A DNA stretch of 6,045 nt from Planctomycetota bacterium (lineage in GTDB: Bacteria > Planctomycetota > GCA-002687715 > DRQF01), in the NCBI GenBank assembly GCA_015485455.1, contig WFTN01000411.1, forward strand, positions 1 through 6,045, in the 5' to 3' direction. Both the position numbers and the translations under genes were made by a program. Positions 1-5,187 of this stretch are shown in pieces. The number at the start of each line of letters is the position of its first letter. The first letter of the stretch is position 1. Under the pieces are notes generated by a model that saw only the letters and a program-made list of their open reading frames with translations, ran no database searches and was not told where the DNA came from.

Positions 1-379
1 GGCCGGCAATGAGCCCTTGGTCCGTGGCGGCTATTCCGTTGAGAACGTTGACGCGAATGAAATCGGAGCCCGAGGCTGCGGCGGCGGCCAAGGCTCCCAT
101 GGCATCATTGCGCAGGATGTTGATGCCCAGATCAACGTCGAATTTTGCCTTGAGACGATCCGCTAACACCGCCAAGAAGGCAACGACTTCCCTGGGATTC
201 TCTTCTGGAAAGAAGGGGGCATCACCGTGGTTCTCCAGAATCAAGGAGCGAATTCCCGCAGCGTAATAAATTGATGCCTCTTTTTCAGTCCATTGGCAGA
301 TCTCTTCTCGGGAAAGTGATGACCTTGGAGATCCGGGAAGTGGCGGCAGATGAATGACAGCAATAAGTGATTTCTTCAT
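1..379 (-). CDS. BtpA/SgcQ-family TIM-barrel protein, N-terminal 126 residues (runs off left edge)
   Basis: Reading the minus strand from the ATG at 379-377 gives 126 uninterrupted codons to the window edge, so the C-terminal half (family members are about 260-280 residues) is missing. The family is recognised from VIHLPPLPGSPR at residues 8-19 (first beta strand and loop of the barrel), LENHGDAPF at 48-56, GINILRND at 85-92, and FIRVNVLNG followed by TDQGLI at 107-124. The family is a phosphate-binding-type (beta/alpha)8 barrel. BtpA of Synechocystis is needed for photosystem I accumulation and SgcQ sits in an E. coli sugar cluster. Homologues in non-photosynthetic bacteria have no settled role, so the reaction here is unknown. 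The start is supported by the conserved first strand beginning just after it, but there is no clear Shine-Dalgarno sequence upstream. It is divergent from the gene at 500. No signal peptide is seen; it should be cytoplasmic. Confidence 0.9.
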   Translation of the reverse strand, partial: MKKSLIAVIHLPPLPGSPRSSLSREEICQWTEKEASIYYAAGIRSLILENHGDAPFFPEENPREVVAFLAVLADRLKAKFDVDLGINILRNDAMGALAAAAASGSDFIRVNVLNGIAATDQGLIAG

Positions 380-401
380 AGTAGTTTGGCATCCAGGTTT
401 C

Positions 402-432
402 CCCACTCGTGCCCAGACTCAAGCTGGGTGGG
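402..432 (-). other. Hairpin in the leader of the BtpA-family gene
   Basis: On the minus strand CCCAC and CCAG pair with CTGG and GTGGG around a 7-base loop, with a 6-base one-sided bulge (GCACGA). This places an imperfect 9-bp stem about 20-50 bases before the BtpA-family start. No T-run follows, so it is not a terminator. It could shape the 5' leader or be incidental. Confidence 0.2.
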
Positions 433-451
433 TAAACATCCGATAAACATC
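433..451 (+). repeat. Direct repeat TAAACATC x2, 11-bp period (possible operator)
   Basis: TAAACATC occurs at 433-440 and again at 444-451, separated by CGA, so the copies lie on the same face of the helix one turn apart. The second copy coincides with the candidate -35 element for the gene at 500. OmpR/PhoB-class response regulators bind direct repeats with this phasing, often in place of a good -35 element. Regulatory use is inferred, and an 8-base repeat can arise by chance. Confidence 0.3.
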
Positions 452-496
452 ATGGAATACTACTTGGATTATGTCCCATGCCCACCGTGAAGGAAA
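433..496. promoter_or_regulatory. Candidate overlapping divergent promoters
   Basis: Plus strand: TAAACA (444-449, 4 of 6 matches to the -35 consensus), then a 17-base spacer, then GATTAT (467-472, 4 of 6 to the -10 consensus). This would start RNA about 20 bases before the ATG at 500. Minus strand: TTTCCT (496-491), a 17-base spacer and CATAAT (473-468, 5 of 6) would serve the BtpA-family gene. The two -10 elements share the same bases, so the promoters would exclude one another. The matches are modest, and sigma-70-like recognition is assumed. Confidence 0.25.
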
Positions 497-499
497 GAC

Positions 500-1345
500 A
501 TGTCGAATCCGAAACGAGTTTCAAAGCTCTTCTTTTTCTTGATCCTATCCGTCTTGTCGTCCACTCTGATGGCCCAAGAGCCCTCAGTCTCAGATGAGGG
601 GCCCCATACGGACCGCAAAACCTTCGTGAGTGATATCTTAGGGTTGGTCAAAGTCGGACTGCCAGAGGACAAGATCATTGCGTATTGGAACAAGAAGGGC
701 TGGCCCAAGGCGGTGAAGGACATCGATTTTGTGTTGATACGCAACGCCGGAGCTGGAAAACGAATCCTGAAGCGTCTGAGGGGGTTACTCAAGGACCATT
801 CCATTTTCAGCGAGTTAGCCGACAAGTACCAGTCATTTGAAGCCACTCTTGACTCGGGCATGGTTTTGTCGATGTTGCGTCCGAAGAACTGGCACCTAAC
901 GCGATCAGAAACAGGAGATCGCTTCGCATTCCACGAATATTCTGCCGACTTGCCTGGCTGGTTTCGGCGTACAAGCATGTTTGTCTGGGTTTTTGATGGC
1001 GGGAAGTGGAAGAAACGCAACGAGAAGGCCTTGACGCGTATCGTGCTTACGGCCTGCAAGAAACGGCTAATTCGTGGGGGACTTACTGTTGGACTGTTGA
1101 AAGAAGGCAAACTTCTGGTCAAGCGCAGTGAGCGAGAATTCCCGGTGATTGAGGCCATTTGTCGGGATCCAAAAGACAATCTGAAGGGTGTCTTGGTGGT
1201 CAGTGCCGTGGTCGACGAGAAGTCGGGCAATGTCGTTGTAATCGGGTATTCGACTCGCTTGAGTCCCAAGAAGAACCAGGAAACGGCTCCCAAGGACATA
1301 CTGACTCAGATGTTGGACACTGTTCGAATCAAGTCAGCGAAGTAG
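500..1345 (+). CDS. Secreted protein of unknown function
   Basis: This 281-residue protein is not recognised as a named family. The ATG is fixed by AAGGA at 490-494, five bases upstream. Residues 1-25 form a signal peptide: basic start (KRVSK), hydrophobic core LFFFLILSVL, and a probable cut after LMA25. Residues about 39-95 look like a small helical module, LVKVGLPEDKIIAYW then VLIRNAGAGKRIL. This resembles the 'vkaGlse..Ii..i' followed by 'l..aGvs..vi' pattern of secreted bacterial proteins. Residues about 112-278 read as a mixed alpha/beta domain (strands around GMVLSMLRP, MFVWVF, KGVLVVSAVV, NVVVIGY) ending in DILTQMLDTVRI. That ending recalls PsbP/Mog1-like folds, but this is only a visual impression. 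The gene is rich in Lys and Arg and has its own promoter region and terminator, so it is probably monocistronic. It is likely periplasmic or extracellular. The reading frame is certain; the function is not. Confidence 0.85.
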   Translation: MSNPKRVSKLFFFLILSVLSSTLMAQEPSVSDEGPHTDRKTFVSDILGLVKVGLPEDKIIAYWNKKGWPKAVKDIDFVLIRNAGAGKRILKRLRGLLKDHSIFSELADKYQSFEATLDSGMVLSMLRPKNWHLTRSETGDRFAFHEYSADLPGWFRRTSMFVWVFDGGKWKKRNEKALTRIVLTACKKRLIRGGLTVGLLKEGKLLVKRSEREFPVIEAICRDPKDNLKGVLVVSAVVDEKSGNVVVIGYSTRLSPKKNQETAPKDILTQMLDTVRIKSAK

Positions 1346-1370
1346 ATTTCGGCTCATCTTTTTGCTTATG

Positions 1371-1399
1371 AAAGGGCTCCTCAGTGAGGGGCCTTTTTG
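1371..1399 (+). terminator. Intrinsic terminator of the gene at 500-1345
   Basis: The arms AAAGG-CTCCTC and GAGGGGCCTTT pair around a 3-base loop (AGT) with one bulged G, and TTTTT follows at 1394-1398. It lies 25 bases after the TAG at 1343-1345. The stem is strong and the T-run directly abuts it, a classic rho-independent layout on the plus strand. Confidence 0.85.
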
Positions 1400-1588
1400 T
1401 GTCTTCACCATTTCTTCCAAGTGACAACCCCGTATCGATCAACATTCCCCAGTGGGGTTGCCTCTCCCTGCTTTCTCGGAATGGATACAGAGAGCGGCTC
1501 TGTGATCTCTTGTGTTATTGGAGTCCAATCCCCGCAATCCCTGGGGCGCTTCTGGCAGGTGCTTCCCCTTGGTCAGGGGCGTCTGTTT

Positions 1589-1715
1589 GGAAGAAAGGAA
1601 AAAGGAAAAGAGGAGTGCGAGGATGTAAGAGGTGTGCCGTAGATGTGTATTAGCGTACCCTTTTCTTTGCCAATTTGTGAGGTGTGACGAGCGCTCCCCT
1701 TTTCCGTATTCTTCC
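1589..1715. repeat. Long-range inverted repeat (arms 1589-1615 and 1694-1715)
   Basis: GGAAAAGAGGAG (1604-1615) pairs with CTCCCCTTTTCC (1694-1705) at 11 of 12 positions. Further out, GGAAGAA (1589-1595) pairs perfectly with TTCTTCC (1709-1715). The arms are separated by an asymmetric internal loop (8 versus 3 bases) and enclose 78 bases. The left arm is a purine run and the right arm a pyrimidine run. Base bias makes chance pairing easier, but 18 of 19 paired positions in register is still notable. The role is unknown. Confidence 0.5.
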
Positions 1716-1892
1716 GTAGCAGGTATCGTCGTAATCGACAGTTTGCCTTAGTCAAAGTTGGCGAACTGCATCAGCACTCCAAATGAGTGCCTCGTGACCA
1801 TACCCTCTACGACACGGAAGAATTGTACAGGTTGTACGAGTGGGGTGTTACGGTTTTCTCGGAAAGATCTTCGCAAACCATTGATATAAAGG

Positions 1893-1918
1893 GATCTGGG
1901 GTGATTACCCCTAAGATC
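1893..1918 (-). terminator. Hairpin, possible minus-strand terminator
   Basis: On the minus strand GATCT-(TA)-GGGGT pairs with ACCCC-AGATC around the loop AATC: ten base pairs with a 2-base bulge. CC and then the T-rich TTTATAT follow. The tail is interrupted by A residues, so termination would be weak. It lies about 200 bases past the stop of the gene at 2120, which has no nearer canonical terminator. On the plus strand no T-run follows. Confidence 0.3.
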
Positions 1919-1978
1919 ATAAGATTTCGCAAGTTGTTGCTGCCGTTGAGTCTGGATCTCAAAAGGGGACAAAGACTG

Positions 1979-2013
1979 TGACTTTGAAGTCATAGCCACT
2001 GACTTAGAAGTCT
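1979..2013. repeat. Tandem palindromes, 21 bp apart (operator-like or RNA hairpin)
   Basis: TGACTT-TG-AAGTCA at 1979-1992 is a perfect 6+6 dyad. A near-copy, TGACTT-AG-AAGTCT at 2000-2013, follows after the spacer TAGCCAC. Eleven of 14 positions are identical and the centres are 21 bp apart, about two helical turns, which suits two dimers of a DNA-binding protein on one face. The same bases also fold as one 11-bp RNA hairpin with a 2-base internal mismatch and a 7-base loop. No gene start lies close by, so regulatory use is unproven. Confidence 0.4.
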
Positions 2014-2067
2014 CATGGAATCGACTAAGAAATTTCGCGAGATTCTTGATTGAGAGTAGCCGGATCA

Positions 2068-2113
2068 GCGCCCTGGGGCGCCGATTTGCCATCAGTGGCC
2101 ATGCATCTTGCAT
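2068..2113. other. Three consecutive short hairpins just after the stop at 2120
   Basis: GCGCC-CTGG-GGCGC (2068-2081), GCCA-TCAG-TGGC (2088-2099) and ATGCA-TCT-TGCAT (2101-2113) follow one another. They begin 6 bases past the TAG (2122-2120) of the minus-strand gene. None is followed by a T-run in either direction, so they are not intrinsic terminators. They could shield the 3' end of the message from exonucleases. Confidence 0.3.
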
Positions 2114-2119
2114 TGAGGA

Positions 2120-3106
2120 CTAAAGGACAGTCTTCTTTTTCTTCTTGGTCTTCGACTTGGGAGCTTTGGTTGGCTTCGACTTCGGGAGGGTTGGGGTGGC
2201 TTCAGAACCATCGATTCTCCAGGCGGGAAGCCAGACTGTACCTGTCTTCTGCATGCCAAAATCTGCAATCAGGTGTTTCTCGAAGTCTGGATGATGGGCT
2301 CCGCCATAGAGAATAGCGAATTTCCCATTGGGCTTTTGGGCAATGGCTTTCTTCAAGAGTCCTAAAACGACCTTGTTGCGGGAACCGATGAGCATTTGGT
2401 CACGCAGTTTGTCTTCCGGCTTCTTGAATTTGTCGTAGAGCTGGATCCCTTTGCTGAGGGCCTCAGCAAAAACTCCCTTCAATCGCTTCTGAATTAACAA
2501 TTGGAGTGCATTGGGCTCTTGGCCAGGGTTTGGAGCGAGCATGCGGAGTCCGGCTTGTACCATGGGACCAAACATCTTGAGGAGGTCTTGATTCGGCAGG
2601 AGGGGAATTCCGTTCTTTTTGACCATGGCCTCAAGCTCGCTTGCTTTCAAATCCGCATGAATCATGTTTTTCTTCTTCATGTCCATCTGTTCTGGCTGAA
2701 AAGTCAGACCCAGAACATCTTTGAGGGCGGTTTGTAGCTGGGAAACTAAAGTCATGAGGTCGGTCCTGGGCCCATCTGGCTTAACGCCTTCGTAGAAGAC
2801 GGTGTCGTAGGCGGATAAATGCTTTTGGAGCAGCTTATAGTAGGACGCATCTGCAATGTGGACGGCAGACACCAAAGTCACAGATAAACCGGTGTCTAAG
2901 TTTTCGAAGGTAACGCAGGCTGTCTCCAAGCGGGAATTCTTCTTGCCCTTTACCACCCGAAGATAGGGGGTATCCTTGCTGCTCAACATTTGAGCGAGTT
3001 TTTTGGCTTTTTCGATCGTCGAGTCGCTCTCTTGGGCGGCTAATGGAGGCACAGAGAAGAACTGTGTCCCTAAGCAGAGAAGCATAATTGTGAAGGCCTT
3101 AAACAT
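2120..3106 (-). CDS. Exported TraB/PrgY/TIKI-superfamily protein with a lysine-rich tail
   Basis: This 328-residue protein uses the ATG at 3106-3104, which has AAGGA eight bases upstream. An ATG seven codons earlier (3127) has no ribosome site and would spoil the signal peptide. Residues 1-24 form that peptide (hydrophobic IMLLCLG, cut after LAA). The superfamily is recognised from TLVSAVHIAD (77-86), FYEGV (104-108) and GGAHHPDF (268-275), with the intermediate PEQMDMKKKNMIHADL typical of bacterial members. In TIKI proteins two GX2H motifs and a glutamate form a metalloprotease site. Here the second is intact (GGAH, His271), Glu106 is present, and the first reads SAVH (Ser80, His83). After about residue 305 the tail is lysine-rich and low in complexity. 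TIKI cleaves Wnt and PrgY limits pheromone signalling; the substrate here cannot be told. It is probably periplasmic, expressed from its own promoter, and divergent from the ABC operon. Confidence 0.88.
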   Translation of the reverse strand: MFKAFTIMLLCLGTQFFSVPPLAAQESDSTIEKAKKLAQMLSSKDTPYLRVVKGKKNSRLETACVTFENLDTGLSVTLVSAVHIADASYYKLLQKHLSAYDTVFYEGVKPDGPRTDLMTLVSQLQTALKDVLGLTFQPEQMDMKKKNMIHADLKASELEAMVKKNGIPLLPNQDLLKMFGPMVQAGLRMLAPNPGQEPNALQLLIQKRLKGVFAEALSKGIQLYDKFKKPEDKLRDQMLIGSRNKVVLGLLKKAIAQKPNGKFAILYGGAHHPDFEKHLIADFGMQKTGTVWLPAWRIDGSEATPTLPKSKPTKAPKSKTKKKKKTVL

Positions 3107-3114
3107 GGGCTGTT

Positions 3115-3119
3115 TCCTT
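3115..3119 (-). promoter_or_regulatory. Ribosome binding site deciding the start at 3106
   Basis: The minus strand reads AAGGA, then eight bases, then ATG at 3106-3104. The upstream in-frame ATG at 3127 has no purine-rich site before it. This favours the shorter product, which also begins with a compact signal peptide. Confidence 0.75.
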
Positions 3120-3164
3120 TGATCCATGGTTGGTCTCAGTGTACGCGGTCCATACGCAATACGT

Positions 3165-3181
3165 TAGAATATATCTAGAAT
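3165..3181 (+). promoter_or_regulatory. Candidate -10 region(s) of the ABC operon, TAGAAT twice
   Basis: TAGAAT (5 of 6 to the -10 consensus) occurs at 3165-3170 and 3176-3181, 11 bp apart, some 60-75 bases before the GTG at 3241. Neither has a good -35 element at 16-18 bases, so an activator may be needed or one copy may be incidental. This A/T-rich core overlaps the candidate minus-strand -10, so it is probably where the two divergent units start. Confidence 0.25.
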
Positions 3182-3195
3182 CTCGCGAATGTTAC
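3168..3195 (-). promoter_or_regulatory. Candidate promoter of the TraB/TIKI-type gene
   Basis: The minus strand has GTAACA (3195-3190, 4 of 6 to the -35 consensus), a 16-base spacer and TATATT (3173-3168, 5 of 6 to the -10 consensus). This predicts a leader of about 55 bases before the ATG at 3106. The fit is modest and sigma-70-like recognition is assumed. Confidence 0.3.
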
Positions 3196-3240
3196 GAGTC
3201 GGTTAGCTCATTTCCTTGACCTGATGGAGAATACAACCAA

Positions 3241-4182
3241 GTGGATACCGCCATTGAAATCTCTGAGCTTTCGGTTCGTTTTGGGGACGTTCAGGCTCTC
3301 AAAGACGTTTCCTTTCGTTTCCAGGGCAAAAGCCTTGGGCTTTTGGGGCCAAATGGTGCCGGAAAGAGTACGCTCATCAGAACACTCCTCGGAATGATCG
3401 ATCCTTCTCAGGGCAGGGCAAAAGTGCTGGGGATTGACTGTCGGTCCCAGCGGATCGCTTTGAGAAAAAGAGTGGGGTATGTTCCAGAGAAGGACTGTCA
3501 CATCCCGGGTATGACTGCGGCGGACTATGTCACGCTGGGTGGTGAACTCGCTGGAATGAGGCGCCGGGATGCCATTGAACGAGCTCATGAGATGATTCGA
3601 TTCTGCGGCGTTGGTGAAGCTCGCTATCGACCGGTTGATGGATTCTCTGCTGGTATGAAACAGCGAATCAAGCTGGCCCAAGCTTTGGTTCATGACCCTG
3701 ACCTTATTTTCTTAGATGAGCCAACCAACGGTCTTGATCCTGAGGGGCGAATTCTCTTGCTCAATGTCTTGCGAGAACTCCACCAACAAATGGGGATCCG
3801 AATTGTCATCTCCTCTCACCTTCTACGTGATGTTGAATATGTCTGTGAGTCGGTGGTGGTGGTGAAGCTGGGTGAGATCGTTCGGGAAGGCACGATTGCC
3901 GACCTTAAGGAGATAAGTGATCGTCGTTGGGAAATGCGCGTCCGCGGTGATCTGCAGCGATTCAATCTGGCTCTTGAGAATCGAGGTGTCGAGATTATCA
4001 AGTCAACCGGTGAGGAGATAGAAGTTCAGACCCCGAGCCCGGGATCTGATTGTATTCTGCGATCCGCAGAAGAATCAGCTTGCCAGATTCGACGGCTGCA
4101 GCGCAGGGAGTTGCGCTTGGAGGACGCTTTCATGAACACAATGAATCATGGGCCAGAGGAGGATCTCCGTGACGATTCATAA
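3241..4182 (+). CDS. ABC-2 type exporter ATP-binding protein (ATPase 1)
   Basis: This is a 313-residue nucleotide-binding subunit that powers an exporter with the permease that follows. It starts at GTG 3241. GGAGA lies ten bases upstream, an in-frame TGA at 3217-3219 shuts off longer versions, and no other start lies between. Visible motifs are Walker A GPNGAGKST (36-44), Q-loop region GYVPEKD (79-85) with Glu83 where Gln is usual, signature FSAGM (135-139) in the form common in this subfamily, Walker B LIFLDE (155-160), D-loop GLDP (164-167) and H-loop His193. Residues about 225-313 form the C-terminal extension seen in ABC-2 ATPases, ending in the typical LEDAFMNTM. It has no signal peptide and acts on the cytoplasmic face of the membrane. 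Its end overlaps the permease gene by 14 bases. The cargo is unknown. Confidence 0.95.
   Translation: MDTAIEISELSVRFGDVQALKDVSFRFQGKSLGLLGPNGAGKSTLIRTLLGMIDPSQGRAKVLGIDCRSQRIALRKRVGYVPEKDCHIPGMTAADYVTLGGELAGMRRRDAIERAHEMIRFCGVGEARYRPVDGFSAGMKQRIKLAQALVHDPDLIFLDEPTNGLDPEGRILLLNVLRELHQQMGIRIVISSHLLRDVEYVCESVVVVKLGEIVREGTIADLKEISDRRWEMRVRGDLQRFNLALENRGVEIIKSTGEEIEVQTPSPGSDCILRSAEESACQIRRLQRRELRLEDAFMNTMNHGPEEDLRDDS
4157..4162 (+). promoter_or_regulatory. Ribosome binding site deciding the permease start
   Basis: A full AGGAGG inside the end of ATPase 1 stands six bases before GTG 4169. The ATG at 4148, seven codons earlier in the same frame, has no such site. The GTG start also yields the N-terminus (M)TIHNLGYERW, as expected for this permease group. 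Confidence 0.85.
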
Positions 4183-5185
4183 TCTGGGTTATGAGCGCTG
4201 GAGCGGTGAGCTCCGGCAACGTCGGCTGCGGTGGCTCCCCATGGTCCGCTACCATGTGAATCTGGCCCTCAAGCGCAAAGTGATCTGGTTGATCCTTTTG
4301 CTTTCCATTGTTCCCGCCTTGGGATTTGCCGGCATGATCTATATGAGCTCCGACAGTGCACGAGAGGGGTCGCCATTGGAAACAGCTATGGTTTCTGGTG
4401 CCCAGATTGAGGAATTCGCTTCACTGTCTTCCGCCACCCCAACAAAAAACAGTCCGGTAGACTTCGTCATCGGGCGCATGTTTCGTAACCGACAAGAGAG
4501 CGTCAATCGACCGAAGACGATGGAGGAGAAGTACTGGTTTATTACCACCCATGGCTTATTTCTTTTTCTTTTGTGGCCTCAGAGTTTCATCGTGATGCTC
4601 GTGGCCAGTGCCGTTGGTGCGGGCCTCATCGCCCAGGATATTCGATCCAATGCCCTTGAAATCTATCTGACAAAGCCCATCACGCCGTTGGACTACGTCA
4701 CCGGAAAACTCTGCGTTGTGACGATTTTTATTCTACTGACGACCTTCCTTCCGGCCATGATCGTGTTTGGTGTAGCGGCTGCATCTTGGCAGGGTTATCT
4801 GAGCGTGGCTTGGCCAGTCATTCCACTTCTTTTTGGTGCCTGCCTCATAGCGTCCCTTGTCAATGGCGTAGTCATCCTTGGTTTATCAAGCATGGCAAAA
4901 TCCGCTCGCTATGCTGCTGTGATTTGGTTCTCTCTGGGTTTCGTCAGTTCAGCGACCGCCAAGGTCTTGCAAGAAGTTGGTAACGACAAGATCTGGAGTT
5001 TTCTGAGTTATCGAAATAACTTCCTCTATCTCTTCGTTCGTATTTTCGAGATCGATCTCTCATTTATCCCTGGGGAAGACCCGATGGAGTTCTCTATTGC
5101 CATACCCATATCTATCCTTGGTGGCTTTCTGCTTATTTCGGCCCTTATCATGCGGCGGACAATCCGGGCAGTGGAGGCTGGATAA
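4169..5185 (+). CDS. ABC-2 type exporter permease
   Basis: This 338-residue integral membrane protein starts at GTG 4169, chosen on the AGGAGG site. Six membrane segments are visible at about 38-58, 130-155, 182-205, 213-239, 247-263 and 308-328, the standard ABC-2 number. The hallmark is GLIAQDIRSNALEIYL followed by TKPITPLDYVTGKL (residues 152-181), matching the 'lia.D...ral.lyLs.Pi...dyl.gK' pattern of ABC-2 permeases. A soluble stretch of about 70 residues between segments 1 and 2 should lie outside the membrane, and a second one (about 264-307) precedes the last segment. The gene overlaps ATPase 1 by 14 bases and ends 2 bases before ATPase 2, implying coupled translation. Cargo could be a lipid, polysaccharide, peptide or drug; the sequence does not say. 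Confidence 0.93.
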   Translation: MTIHNLGYERWSGELRQRRLRWLPMVRYHVNLALKRKVIWLILLLSIVPALGFAGMIYMSSDSAREGSPLETAMVSGAQIEEFASLSSATPTKNSPVDFVIGRMFRNRQESVNRPKTMEEKYWFITTHGLFLFLLWPQSFIVMLVASAVGAGLIAQDIRSNALEIYLTKPITPLDYVTGKLCVVTIFILLTTFLPAMIVFGVAAASWQGYLSVAWPVIPLLFGACLIASLVNGVVILGLSSMAKSARYAAVIWFSLGFVSSATAKVLQEVGNDKIWSFLSYRNNFLYLFVRIFEIDLSFIPGEDPMEFSIAIPISILGGFLLISALIMRRTIRAVEAG

Positions 5186-5187
5186 TC

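Larger units (their letters stand above)
1400..2119. other. Non-coding tract between convergent genes, rich in dyad symmetry
   Basis: These roughly 720 bases hold no open frame with both a ribosome site and a recognisable protein. The longest is a 121-codon minus-strand frame at 1748-2113 with no Shine-Dalgarno sequence. The stretch does hold many inverted repeats. Apart from those listed separately there are CCCC-AGT-GGGG at 1447-1457, ACAGAG-AGCGG-CTCTGT at 1487-1503, the 13-base perfect dyad ATTGGAGTCCAAT at 1517-1529, and an 8-base direct repeat GAGGTGTG at 1629-1636 and 1679-1686. It sits downstream of both flanking genes, so it is neither one's promoter region. Candidates are a structured RNA, an eroded mobile or coding element, or plain spacer. 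Confidence 0.6.

Noticed and set aside
9..266. An 85-codon plus-strand frame at the left end
   Set aside because: It is the shadow of the BtpA-family gene, whose minus-strand translation matches the conserved family motifs throughout.
469..1299. A 276-codon open frame on the minus strand, almost fully antisense to the secreted-protein gene
   Set aside because: The plus-strand gene has a strong ribosome site, a signal peptide and its own terminator. The antisense product is rich in Ser, Arg and Phe, has no recognisable motif, and no ribosome site precedes its start.
1604..1628. AGGAG-rich run followed by ATG TAA (a start-stop pair) at 1623-1628
   Set aside because: It is a neat arrangement but encodes a single residue. 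The purine run makes a Shine-Dalgarno look-alike likely by chance, and no upstream promoter is evident.
1384..1653. An 89-codon plus-strand frame after the secreted-protein gene
   Set aside because: Its ATG lies inside the intrinsic terminator hairpin, with no ribosome site, and the product shows no protein-like pattern.
1748..2113. A 121-codon minus-strand frame starting 6 bases after the stop of the TraB/TIKI-type gene
   Set aside because: There is no Shine-Dalgarno sequence, unlike the clearly real genes around it. The peptide has no recognisable pattern and unusually high Arg and Gln, and the stretch is full of hairpins. It is kept only as a remote possibility of a decayed gene.
3053..3106. 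Lipoprotein signal in the TraB/TIKI-type protein (Cys11 in the hydrophobic core)
   Set aside because: The residues before the Cys (MLL) do not fit a lipobox, which needs a small residue at -1. A signal-peptidase I site (LAA then QE) is present instead.
3107..3127. Longer start (ATG 3127) for the TraB/TIKI-type protein
   Set aside because: It has no ribosome site and adds a polar, charged stretch before the signal peptide, whereas ATG 3106 has AAGGA at ideal spacing.
4148..4168. Longer start (ATG 4148) for the permease
   Set aside because: The AGGAGG at 4157-4162 lies downstream of it and correctly precedes GTG 4169. The extra seven residues are also read through in ATPase 1's own frame.
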